Assembly (NCBI GenBank): GCA_003454415.1
Contig: DMKG01000018.1
Location: forward strand, 498-7,152
Length of the DNA: 6,655 bases
Direction: 5' to 3'
From: Alphaproteobacteria bacterium
GTDB taxonomy: Bacteria; Pseudomonadota; Alphaproteobacteria; UBA11222
Part shown: piece after piece, positions 1 to 6,637 of the stretch
How positions within the stretch are numbered: the stretch's first letter is position 1
Layout of the letters: the number at the start of each line of letters is the position of its first letter
Translations under genes and position numbers: made by a program
The notes under the pieces: generated by a model
Seen by the model: the letters and a program-made list of their open reading frames with translations, nothing else
What the model was told of the DNA's origin: nothing
Database searches by the model: none

Positions 1-751
1 CGATCAGGCGGTGCTCATAGGTGACGCCGGCCGACTTGAATTGCGCCGCATAGTGCTGGTCGAAGACTTCCTGAAACAGGTCCTTGAAGCGCCCGTCATA
101 GGCTTTCAGAATGGTGTTCTTTGTGGAGAGGTAAACCGGCCATTTGCGCTGCAGTCCATAATTCAGGCAGGCATGGGCGAATTCGCGGATCGATTCATCC
201 AGATTGTACATGCCCATGGCCACGCCGCCGCCGGGGAAATCGAACACCTCATACTGAACGGGTTTGCCGCCGTCATCGGGGGTGAAGGTCATGGTCAGTT
301 TGCCCTTGCCGGGGACCACGAAATCCGTGGCGCGGTACTGGTCGCCAAAAGCGTGGCGGCCGATCACGATCGGCTGGGTCCAGCCGGGCACGAGGCGCGG
401 AACATTCTGGATGATGATCGGTTCACGGAATACGGTTCCGCCAAGAATGTTGCGGATGGTGCCATTCGGCGATTTCCACATCTTCTTCAGCTTGAACTCC
501 TCCACCCGCGCTTCATCGGGGGTGATGGTCGCGCATTTGACGCCTACGCCGTATTGCTTGATCGCATTGGCGGAATCGATGGTGACCTGGTCGCCCGTGG
601 CGTCCCGGTTTTCGATGCTGAGATCGTAATATTTCAAATCCACATCCAGATAAGGCTGAATCAGCTTTTCACGGATCATATGCCAGATGATGCGCGTCAT
701 TTCGTCGCCATCGAGTTCAACGACCGGATTTACAACCTTGATCTTCTTCAT
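1..751 (-). CDS. icd: NADP-dependent isocitrate dehydrogenase, C-terminus cut by window edge
   Basis: Oxidatively decarboxylates isocitrate to 2-oxoglutarate with NADP+ in the cytosolic TCA cycle. Reading the minus strand from the ATG at 751-749 gives 250 uninterrupted codons running off the left edge; the family is usually about 400-410 residues, so roughly the first 60% is present. The sequence starts [20 protein letters not shown] and matches the dimeric, eukaryote-like type of IDH, not the E. coli type. Its numbering nearly coincides with recalled human IDH1. The substrate motif SPNGTIR is at 94-100, with R100, R109 and R132 (in [11 protein letters not shown]) as isocitrate-binding arginines, Y139 as a catalytic tyrosine, K211 in STKNT as the catalytic lysine, and T77/R82 in the cofactor region. 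A strong Shine-Dalgarno (GAGGGGA, minus strand of 756-762) sits 4 bases before the start. It lies about 80 bp downstream of the LOG gene in the same direction, so co-transcription is possible. No visible lesion. Confidence 0.97.
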   Translation of the reverse strand, partial: MKKIKVVNPVVELDGDEMTRIIWHMIREKLIQPYLDVDLKYYDLSIENRDATGDQVTIDSANAIKQYGVGVKCATITPDEARVEEFKLKKMWKSPNGTIRNILGGTVFREPIIIQNVPRLVPGWTQPIVIGRHAFGDQYRATDFVVPGKGKLTMTFTPDDGGKPVQYEVFDFPGGGVAMGMYNLDESIREFAHACLNYGLQRKWPVYLSTKNTILKAYDGRFKDLFQEVFDQHYAAQFKSAGVTYEHRLI

Positions 752-832
752 GCTGTCCCCTCATTTTGCCGGATATGTCGGATAGCGGCCATATAACATT
801 AACCCGGCCGTGTTGGCTAGTTTGACGGGCGG

Positions 833-1432
833 TCAGGCTTCCGCCCGGGAGACAGAATTCCGGCCGGCGGCTTCGACGATATAATCCACCGCCGCCTCGA
901 CCGAAGGGGCGAGGCGGAAGTAATCCCGTCCCGAAGCATTGAGAAATCCCTGAGCATGCATGTTGTTCAGCATTTGCATCAGCGGGTCCCAGTAATGGGT
1001 GTTGTTCAAAAGGGCGCAGGGCTTCTGGTGCAGGCCAAGCTGCTGCCAGGAAAGAATTTCAGCGATCTCATCCAGCGTGCCAGAACCTCCCGGCAGGGCG
1101 ATGAATCCGTCCGACATCTCGAACATGCGCATTTTACGGGCATGCATGGAGGCTTCTTCATGGCGGATCGACAATTCCCGCAACCCGGCTTCGAGCTTGT
1201 CGATATGCGTGGTGATGATCCCCGAAACATGACCGCCCGCCCGCATGGCCGCGCGGGCGGTTATCCCCATCAGGCCGATGCTGCCTCCGCCATAGACCAT
1301 GCGGATATCACGCCGCGCAAGCAAGGCGCCAAGCTGTTCCGCCGACGCCGCGTCCACCGGATTGTTGCCGGTTTTCGAACCGCAATAGATACAGATCGTA
1401 AAAGGCTCCCCTATGCGTTTAGTATGCTGCAT
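833..1432 (-). CDS. LOG-family protein (TIGR00730-type nucleotide phosphoribohydrolase)
   Basis: A 199-residue Rossmann-fold protein, full length for the family. Characterised LOG proteins cleave the N-glycosidic bond of cytokinin nucleotides or other nucleoside 5'-monophosphates, releasing base and ribose 5-phosphate; many were once called 'lysine decarboxylase' by mistake. Seen here: the N-terminal strand ICIYCGS (13-19); the glycine-rich YGGGSIGLMG (47-56); an HARKMRM segment with R99 and K100; and the signature PGGSGTLDE (114-122). R99 and E122 occupy the positions of the catalytic Arg and Glu of LOG enzymes. The ATG start places the first strand about 12 residues in, as is usual; a Shine-Dalgarno is weak (GAGAG about 12 bases upstream). 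The gene is divergent from the LysM gene and followed by icd. The true substrate cannot be read from sequence; AMP or a similar nucleotide is as likely as a cytokinin. Confidence 0.93.
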   Translation of the reverse strand: MQHTKRIGEPFTICIYCGSKTGNNPVDAASAEQLGALLARRDIRMVYGGGSIGLMGITARAAMRAGGHVSGIITTHIDKLEAGLRELSIRHEEASMHARKMRMFEMSDGFIALPGGSGTLDEIAEILSWQQLGLHQKPCALLNNTHYWDPLMQMLNNMHAQGFLNASGRDYFRLAPSVEAAVDYIVEAAGRNSVSRAEA

Positions 1433-1450
1433 ATGCTTGTGGCGCTCTCT

Positions 1451-1479
1451 TTGGGTTGTATTAAGATGTAGTGTAAAAT
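1451..1479 (+). promoter_or_regulatory. Candidate sigma70-type promoter for the LysM gene
   Basis: TTGGGT (1451-1456), an exact 17-base spacer and TAAAAT (1474-1479; 5 of 6 to the -10 consensus) lie just before the LysM start at 1492. The expected transcription start, about 1485-1487, would leave a leader of only around 5-7 bases, so the message could be effectively leaderless. This fits the absence of any Shine-Dalgarno before that ATG. The -35 is poor (3 of 6). Confidence 0.35.
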
Positions 1480-1487
1480 GGTTACAA
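1460..1487 (-). promoter_or_regulatory. Candidate promoter for the LOG gene
   Basis: On the minus strand, TTGTAA (1482-1487; 4 of 6 to the -35 consensus) is followed by 16 bases and CTTAAT (1460-1465; 4 of 6 to the -10 consensus), placing a start site about 20 bases before the LOG ATG. It overlaps the candidate plus-strand promoter of the LysM gene. It is pattern matching only and weak, but the divergent arrangement requires some promoter within these 59 bp or inside the neighbouring gene. Confidence 0.25.
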
Positions 1488-1491
1488 ATCC

Positions 1492-2523
1492 ATGATTTAC
1501 CAGAAGAAAATTTTCGGCCAGCTATCCCCGCGGCAGCGATGGGGCGTGTTTATTCTGATGCTTCTTCTGCTCGCCGGCCTGGGCGTTCTCAGCTATTCAA
1601 TCTATCCGCAAGCCCGGAAAAGCGCCCCACCGGTTCTGCCGCCCCAATCGAAAACCGCCCCGGAGGAAAGCGGGCCCGCCGAACCCGGTTTCGATGTCAT
1701 CCGCGTCACCAAAGAAGGCAGGGCGGTCATGGCCGGGCGCGCGGAGCCGGGGGCCAGGGTGGTGCTGAAATCAGGCGACAGGGTTCTGGGAGAAACCCTT
1801 GCAGACAGACGCGGGGACTGGGTGCTTGTCCCTGACGACCCCCTGCCGCCAGGCGCGCAGGTGATCACGCTTTTCGCCAGCAAGGGCGATGGGTCCACGG
1901 TAATCTCAGAAGATTCAGGTATTATTTCGGTTCCAGAACGTCCGGATGGCGATGTATTCGTCGCCATATCCCGGCCGGGAACTCCTACAAGGATACTGGA
2001 TCAGGGCCAGGCTGAGAAGGCTTCGCCCGGGCTGTCCCTGGCGGGCGTCGATATGGAGGCTGAGGGAGAGACCATCTTTTCCGGACGCGCGGCTGCCGGG
2101 GCGCAGGTCAGGGTTTATCTCGACAACCAGCTTGTGGGGGAAACCGCTGCGGACGGGAACGGAGACTGGACGGTGCAGTCCGCCAACTCCCTGAAAACCG
2201 GACCGCATCTCTTGCGGGTGGATCAGATCGACGAATCCGCCACTGTGCAGATGCGCTCCGAGGTTGCTTTTACCCGAACCGATGCCGGCAAGCTGGTGAT
2301 CGGACAGCGTCAGGTGATCGTTCTGAAGGGGAATGCCCTATGGGAAATCGCCCGCAATATCTACGGGTCCGGAATGGCTTACAGTGTGATTTTCACGAAT
2401 AATTCCGAGCAAATCCGGGATCCCGATCTGATTTATCCTGGCCAGGTGTTACGCATTCCAGGAGAGTCGGGGGTCGAAAATCCGCCTGCCGATCAGGACG
2501 GGGCGGCTAACACATTTCCGTGA
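1492..2523 (+). CDS. Membrane-anchored Ig-like repeat protein with C-terminal LysM domain
   Basis: A 343-residue envelope protein; no specific function recognised. Residues 1-17 are basic and polar, 18-37 form one hydrophobic segment (signal anchor), and 40-66 are a Pro/Ala/Glu-rich linker. Two related units follow: about 67-147, with AGRAEPGARVVL and GETLADRRGDWVL, and about 182-262, with SGRAAAGAQVRVYL and GETAADGNGDWTV. These look like duplicated bacterial Ig-like beta-sandwiches. Residues about 275-322 are a LysM peptidoglycan-binding domain, ending in a typical DPDLIYPGQVLRIP. The topology suggests an inner-membrane anchor with a periplasmic stalk reaching to peptidoglycan. Proteins of this architecture occur widely in Alphaproteobacteria, annotated simply as LysM proteins. 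The ATG start has no Shine-Dalgarno, but no in-frame alternative keeps the membrane segment intact, so I keep it. It is divergent from the LOG gene and followed by a 194-bp gap. Confidence 0.9.
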   Translation: MIYQKKIFGQLSPRQRWGVFILMLLLLAGLGVLSYSIYPQARKSAPPVLPPQSKTAPEESGPAEPGFDVIRVTKEGRAVMAGRAEPGARVVLKSGDRVLGETLADRRGDWVLVPDDPLPPGAQVITLFASKGDGSTVISEDSGIISVPERPDGDVFVAISRPGTPTRILDQGQAEKASPGLSLAGVDMEAEGETIFSGRAAAGAQVRVYLDNQLVGETAADGNGDWTVQSANSLKTGPHLLRVDQIDESATVQMRSEVAFTRTDAGKLVIGQRQVIVLKGNALWEIARNIYGSGMAYSVIFTNNSEQIRDPDLIYPGQVLRIPGESGVENPPADQDGAANTFP

Positions 2524-2629
2524 TGATCCATGGCGGATGATTTTTGTCTGGCGTGAAAATCAAAGAACCGCTAGCTTATTTACTGATCTAACAATAATTG
2601 GGGAGACCGGAGCATCCAGCATAAATGAA

Positions 2630-2652
2630 GACCCTGCGCATGCGTGACCCTG
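2630..2652. repeat. Direct repeat GACCCTG flanking a CGCATGCG palindrome
   Basis: In the 194-bp gap between the LysM and DUF1329 genes, GACCCTG occurs at 2630-2636 and 2646-2652, with the perfect palindrome CGCATGCG (2637-2644) between them. The layout could be a regulator binding site upstream of the DUF1329 gene. No T-run follows, so it is not an intrinsic terminator. The rest of this gap shows AT-rich patches (for example CAATAAT at 2592-2598) but no promoter pair I would defend, and no credible small gene. Confidence 0.3.
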
Positions 2653-2717
2653 AAAATAATGAACAAAGCGGGGGTTTTACTGGATGTGATCGTAATCAGC
2701 GATAAGGGAGGGGAATC

Positions 2718-4091
2718 ATGAAAATACGTTCAGCCCTGTTGACGGGTTTTTTTGCGGCGAGTTCTGTTATAGGTGTGGCGCGGGCTGAAGCCCCTCCGGA
2801 AGTCGCGGCGCGGCTCGGCCAGGATCTGACGCCGCTGGGTTCACAAAAATCAGGCAACAAAGACGGCTCCATTCCGGAATGGACGGGGGGCCTTTCAGAA
2901 ATTCCCCAGGGAGTTACCTACCAGGCCGGAGACCGTTATCCCGATCCCTATGCCGCCGACAAGCCTCTTTACACCATCACCAAGGCCAATATGGCGCAAT
3001 ATGCGGGTAAACTGACTGAAGCGCATAGCGCGTTGCTGGAGACTTATCCCGACGCCTACAAGATGAATGTCTATCCGGCGCACCGTTCCTGCGCCAATCC
3101 CGCCACCGTTTATGAAGCAAATAAAAAGAATGCAGTGAGTGGCGTCATCGATCCAAGCGGCGATGGTTTTACCGGCTCGCTCTATGGTCTTCCGTTCCCG
3201 ATCCCAAGCAATGCGAACGAATACATCTTCAACCAGCGCCTGCAGTATCGCGGTTACAAGATAACCCGCCAATATGTATCCGTTTCCCCAACAAGGGGTG
3301 GAGAATATTCAGTCTATGTCGTGCAGGATGAGGTGATATTCCCCTGGAACGACCCCTCGATGAAGACTACGGAGGATCTGAATAATATCTGGGCCTATTA
3401 TATCAACAATACGGTAGCGCCCGCCCGCGCCGCCGGTAATGTGGTGCTGATACACGACACCATCGATGCGGTGAAGGGACAGCGGAAGGCCTGGGTTTAC
3501 AGCCCCGGAACGCGCCGCGTCCGCCGGGCGCCGAATATCGCCTATGACAATCCCAGCTTCAATGACGATGGTCTTTCCACTGTCGATCAGTTCAATATGT
3601 TCAACGGGGCGCTCGACCGGTATGACTGGACCTATAATGGCCGCTCTGAAACGATCATCGGCTATAACAGCTATCGTCAGGCCAGCAAGGAGGTGCAATA
3701 CAAGGATCTCTTCAGGCCCATCGTTGCTAATCAGGATCATGCGCGGTACGAACTGCACAGAACCCATGTGATTACGGCAAGGTTGCGTTCGGAAACACGG
3801 CACATCTATTCCAAACGCGTATTCTGGCAGGATGAGGATTCCTTTAATACCGTCGCCAGCTCAAACTATGACGGCCGTGGCAAGATCTGGCGCGTGCAGG
3901 AGCAGTTCCCCTATGTCCACTATGCGGTCCCGGCCTGCAATACAGCAGGCGCCATCGTGTATGATCTGAATGCGGGACGCTATACGGCGCAGGAATTCTT
4001 CAACCAGGAGCCTTCCATCAATCATTCGGCGGATGAGCTGACGATGGAGCGCTATACCCCTGATTATATTCGCCGCATTGGAGTCCGCTGA
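2718..4091 (+). CDS. Secreted DUF1329-family protein
   Basis: A 457-residue protein of the DUF1329 family (Pfam PF07044), full length for the family. Residues 1-23 form a Sec signal peptide (basic MKIR, a hydrophobic core, then ARA before E24), so the mature protein should be periplasmic or attached to the outer membrane. The family hallmarks are clear: LTPLGSQKSGNKDGSIPEWTGG starts the mature domain (37-58), then GDRYPDPYAADKPLYTIT (71-88), and YPAHRSC near 119-125. The only two cysteines, C125 and C407, could form a disulfide. There is no lipobox. Family function is poorly defined; some members are annotated as outer-membrane lipoprotein-sorting proteins, and they are often encoded with DUF1302 and RND exporters, neither of which is seen here. 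A strong Shine-Dalgarno (GGGAGGGG, 2706-2713) lies 4 bases before the ATG, and an intrinsic terminator follows, so it appears to end its own transcript. Confidence 0.92.
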   Translation: MKIRSALLTGFFAASSVIGVARAEAPPEVAARLGQDLTPLGSQKSGNKDGSIPEWTGGLSEIPQGVTYQAGDRYPDPYAADKPLYTITKANMAQYAGKLTEAHSALLETYPDAYKMNVYPAHRSCANPATVYEANKKNAVSGVIDPSGDGFTGSLYGLPFPIPSNANEYIFNQRLQYRGYKITRQYVSVSPTRGGEYSVYVVQDEVIFPWNDPSMKTTEDLNNIWAYYINNTVAPARAAGNVVLIHDTIDAVKGQRKAWVYSPGTRRVRRAPNIAYDNPSFNDDGLSTVDQFNMFNGALDRYDWTYNGRSETIIGYNSYRQASKEVQYKDLFRPIVANQDHARYELHRTHVITARLRSETRHIYSKRVFWQDEDSFNTVASSNYDGRGKIWRVQEQFPYVHYAVPACNTAGAIVYDLNAGRYTAQEFFNQEPSINHSADELTMERYTPDYIRRIGVR

Positions 4092-4123
4092 AATATAGCG
4101 CCCTCCCTTTTGTATGGAAATTC

Positions 4124-4157
4124 CGGGGCTGAGGGACTACCTTGGCCCCGTTTTTCT
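4124..4157 (+). terminator. Rho-independent terminator after the DUF1329 gene
   Basis: An 11-bp stem pairs 4124-4134 (CGGGGCTGAGG) with 4140-4150 (CCTTGGCCCCG). It contains two G-U pairs and a five-base loop (GACTA), and is followed at once by TTTTTCT. It begins 32 bases after the DUF1329 stop codon and points the same way. The GC-rich base and T-run make this the clearest regulatory element in the window. Confidence 0.88.
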
Positions 4158-4169
4158 GTGCGCTATACT
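4142..4169 (+). promoter_or_regulatory. Candidate promoter for the Atm1-type exporter gene
   Basis: TTGGCC (4142-4147; 4 of 6 to the -35 consensus), 16 bases, then TATACT (4164-4169; 5 of 6 to the -10 consensus). The expected start site is near 4176, giving a leader of about 34 bases containing GGAGG (4193-4197). The -35 lies inside the 3' arm of the upstream terminator. Because that terminator should stop read-through, a promoter is needed close to here, which raises plausibility. Confidence 0.45.
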
Positions 4170-4209
4170 ATGAGCTCATACTCTCTCTTTCTGGAGGCAG
4201 ATAGCAACC

Positions 4210-6120
4210 GTGCGATCGCTTGCTGGGAACGGTGCTGAAACACCGGTTCCTGAAAATCAGTGGAAGACCCTCCAGACCATCATCCCATATTTATGGCCGG
4301 CGGGTCGGAAGGACCTTCGCATCCGGGTGATTTTTGCGGTGGTCTTGCTGCTGGCGTCGAAGATCGTCACGGTCTATGTCCCCTTTCTGTTCAAGGCTGC
4401 CGTCGATAGCTTAAACCAGTGGGGCGCCGCAAATGCCGCCGCCGGCCCGAATACGGCCATTCGTCTGGCCGCCAATCTCGATATTCTGGCGGTTCCCCTT
4501 ACCCTCATCCTGGCCTATGGTTTCGCCCGGGCGCTTCAACAGATCTTCGCCCAGGGGCGTGATGCGGTTTTCGCGGATGTCAGCCAGAACGCGGCGCGGC
4601 AATTGGCGCTCATCACCTTTCAGCATATGCACGCCCTGTCCCTGCGGTTTCATCTGGACCGGCGCACTGGCGGGCTGAGCCGGATTATCGACCGCGGCAC
4701 CAAGGGGATCGATTATCTGCTGCGCTTCAGCCTGTTCAATATTGCGCCGACGCTTCTCGAAATCGTGATTGTCGCCGGCATCTTTCTGTATGTTTTTGAC
4801 GTCTGGCATATGCTTGCGGTCATCGCCACGATCGGGGTCTATGTGTGGTTTACTTTCGCGGTTACCGAATGGCGCACGGTACACCGGCGGGTCATGAATG
4901 ACCGCGATACGGAAGCCAACACGAAGGCCATCGACAGTCTGCTGAATTTTGAAACCGTCAAATATTTCTGCAATGAGGATCACGAAAGCAGGCGGTATGA
5001 CATCTCTCTTGCGGGGTATGAAAAGGCTTCCATCACCACGAATAAAAGCCTGTCCTTTCTGAACACGGGACAGGGCGTCATCATTGCCGCGGGTCTGGTC
5101 CTGATGATGTGGCTTGCCGCTTCGGGGATCATGTCAGGGCAGCGCACGATAGGGGATTTCGTGCTGGTCAATGCGATGCTGGTGCAGCTTTTTGTTCCGC
5201 TGAACCTGCTTGGGTCGGTTTACCGGGAGATCAGGCAGTCCCTGGTGGATATGGAGACGATGTTCAAACTGATGGAGGAAGCGCCGGAAATAACTGACGC
5301 GCCGGGGGCTGCGCCTCTTCAGGTCCGTGGCGGCGAAATCCGATTTGAGAATGTGCGCTTTGCTTATGATGCGGGGCGTGTGATTTTGCATGATGTGTCC
5401 TTCACCATTCCCGCCGGCCAGAGGGTGGCGATTGTTGGTCCCACCGGCGCCGGAAAGTCCACCATTTCGCGTCTGCTATATCGTTTTTTCGATGTCAGCG
5501 GCGGACGTATACTGATAGATGGGCAGGATATCAGGCAGGTGACGCAGCGCTCGCTTCGCGCGGCCATCGGCATCGTTCCACAGGACACGGTCCTCTTCAA
5601 CGACACCATTGGGTATAACATCCGTTATGGCAGGCCCGAGGCGGATGACGCCGAAATTGCCGAGGCGGCCCGGCTCGCGCGGATTGCCGATTTCATCGCC
5701 AGCCTTCCCCAGGGCATGCAAAGCCGGGTGGGGGAAAGGGGGTTGAAATTATCCGGCGGCGAGAAACAGCGGGTCGCCATCGCCCGGACGATCTTGAAAA
5801 ATCCTCCCGTTCTGATTCTCGATGAGGCCACCTCCGCGCTGGATATCCATACGGAGCGCGAAATTCAGGCCTCTCTGGCCGAGATTTCTATCAACCGGAC
5901 GACGCTCGTCATTGCACATCGCCTGTCTACCATCATTAATGCAGATGAAATTCTGGTGCTGGATCAGGGCCGTATCATAGAGCGCGGGAAGCATGAAGCG
6001 CTTTTGCGGCAGGGCGGAGCCTATGCAGGCCTATGGCGCCGCCAGGAGGAGGCTGATAGGGCGGCGGGCGCTCTGGACCCACTCCTGCCGGAAAAACTTC
6101 TGGTCAAATCCACTGCTTAA
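4210..6120 (+). CDS. atm1: Atm1/ABCB7-type ABC exporter (fused permease and ATPase)
   Basis: A 636-residue inner-membrane half-transporter that should work as a homodimer. Bacterial Atm1 proteins export glutathione-linked compounds and are implicated in heavy-metal tolerance; the mitochondrial relatives serve Fe-S assembly. Six membrane segments lie at about 37-60, 91-113, 178-196, 198-218, 286-306 and 314-335. The Atm1 hallmark RFHLDRRTGGLSRIIDRGTKG is at 146-166. Compared with recalled Novosphingobium NaAtm1, glutathione-site residues align at a constant offset: Y211, R222, R226, N285, Q288, G335 and R339; N332 stands where NaAtm1 has Asp. The ATPase domain has Walker A GPTGAGKST (410-418, K416), Q458, signature LSGGE (514-518), Walker B LILDEA (535-540, E539), D-loop SALD (542-545) and H570, so it should be catalytically intact. 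The start is GTG with GGAGG 12 bases upstream, a long spacing, but no closer in-frame start exists. psd follows after 113 bp. Confidence 0.95.
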   Translation: MRSLAGNGAETPVPENQWKTLQTIIPYLWPAGRKDLRIRVIFAVVLLLASKIVTVYVPFLFKAAVDSLNQWGAANAAAGPNTAIRLAANLDILAVPLTLILAYGFARALQQIFAQGRDAVFADVSQNAARQLALITFQHMHALSLRFHLDRRTGGLSRIIDRGTKGIDYLLRFSLFNIAPTLLEIVIVAGIFLYVFDVWHMLAVIATIGVYVWFTFAVTEWRTVHRRVMNDRDTEANTKAIDSLLNFETVKYFCNEDHESRRYDISLAGYEKASITTNKSLSFLNTGQGVIIAAGLVLMMWLAASGIMSGQRTIGDFVLVNAMLVQLFVPLNLLGSVYREIRQSLVDMETMFKLMEEAPEITDAPGAAPLQVRGGEIRFENVRFAYDAGRVILHDVSFTIPAGQRVAIVGPTGAGKSTISRLLYRFFDVSGGRILIDGQDIRQVTQRSLRAAIGIVPQDTVLFNDTIGYNIRYGRPEADDAEIAEAARLARIADFIASLPQGMQSRVGERGLKLSGGEKQRVAIARTILKNPPVLILDEATSALDIHTEREIQASLAEISINRTTLVIAHRLSTIINADEILVLDQGRIIERGKHEALLRQGGAYAGLWRRQEEADRAAGALDPLLPEKLLVKSTA

Positions 6121-6233
6121 CTTAAACATGCGAAAAGGGTAAACTGAATGGGGCTGCGGCCACTGGCTGACGGCTCGTGAAAGCGTCCCCTTGGAAGTGA
6201 CCTGTTTCGATCACAACAGAGTAAATCATCAGC

Positions 6234-6637
6234 ATGGAAGTACTGACTTCGATTTTTGTGCCGATCCATCGTGAAGGGCACCGCTTTATCGCGATTTTTC
6301 TGGCGGCGACATTCGTCCTGTTCTGGATATATGATCCTCTTGGCTGGTTCGGCGTACTCATGACCTGCTGGTGCGCCTATTTTTTCCGGGATCCGGTTCG
6401 GATTACCCCGCAGCGCGAAGGGTTGATCATCAGCCCCGCGGATGGGGTGGTCTCCGCCATCGCCAGTGTTCCGCCGCCCGTTGAACTGGAGATGGCTGAA
6501 CCCGAGATGACCAGGGTCAGTATTTTCATGAACGTGTTCAACTGCCATGTAAACCGCATTCCGATGGATGCGGCCGTGACGAAGATCGCCTATACACCCG
6601 GCCTGTTCCTTAACGCGTCCCTCTTGCCGACCAGGTG
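6234..6637 (+). CDS. psd: Phosphatidylserine decarboxylase, truncated at contig end
   Basis: Decarboxylates phosphatidylserine to phosphatidylethanolamine at the inner membrane; a pyruvoyl enzyme made by self-cleavage. The frame resembles the short Psd form of alphaproteobacteria, about 215-235 residues, of which the first ~130 are here. Seen: [11 protein letters not shown] (8-18), hydrophobic segments about 18-33 and 36-50, [14 protein letters not shown] (47-60), SPADG (67-71) with D70, and [13 protein letters not shown] (96-108) with H105. D70 and H105 are the Asp and His of the self-cleavage triad; the serine at the cleavage site lies beyond the sequence. The apparent stop (6636-6638) uses the first adapter base, so it is false. 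Residues 131-134 (LLPTR region) replace the expected D-K-A-S and may also be artefactual. An in-frame TAA at 6222-6224 rules out any earlier start; Shine-Dalgarno is weak. Probably functionally linked to, and perhaps co-transcribed with, atm1. Confidence 0.93.

Noticed and set aside
11..796. Long plus-strand open frame of 261 codons at the left end
   Set aside because: It is the antisense shadow of icd, whose minus-strand translation matches the family residue for residue; this frame resembles no family I know.
765..832. A separate icd promoter in the LOG-icd gap
   Set aside because: Only weak matches (for example TTATAT on the minus strand with a poor -35). Nothing firm enough to annotate.
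956..1471. Plus-strand open frame of 171 codons opposite the LOG gene
   Set aside because: Antisense to a gene with intact LOG motifs; no recognisable domain of its own.
1461..1476. CtrA-type site (TTAA-N7-TTAA) between LOG and LysM genes
   Set aside because: The first half TTAA is present, but the second half reads TGTA, so it does not fit the consensus.
1413..1835. Plus-strand open frame of 140 codons spanning the LOG/LysM junction
   Set aside because: It crosses the divergent intergenic region and overlaps the start of the LysM gene in another frame. Its composition is Arg/Pro/Ala-rich, as expected of an out-of-frame GC-rich read.
2476..2512. GC-rich hairpin (CCGCC/GGCGG) at the end of the LysM gene as a terminator
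   Set aside because: It lies inside the coding sequence and is not followed by a T-run.
6117..6548. Minus-strand open frame of 143 codons opposite psd
   Set aside because: Antisense to psd, no known domain, and it spans the intergenic gap.
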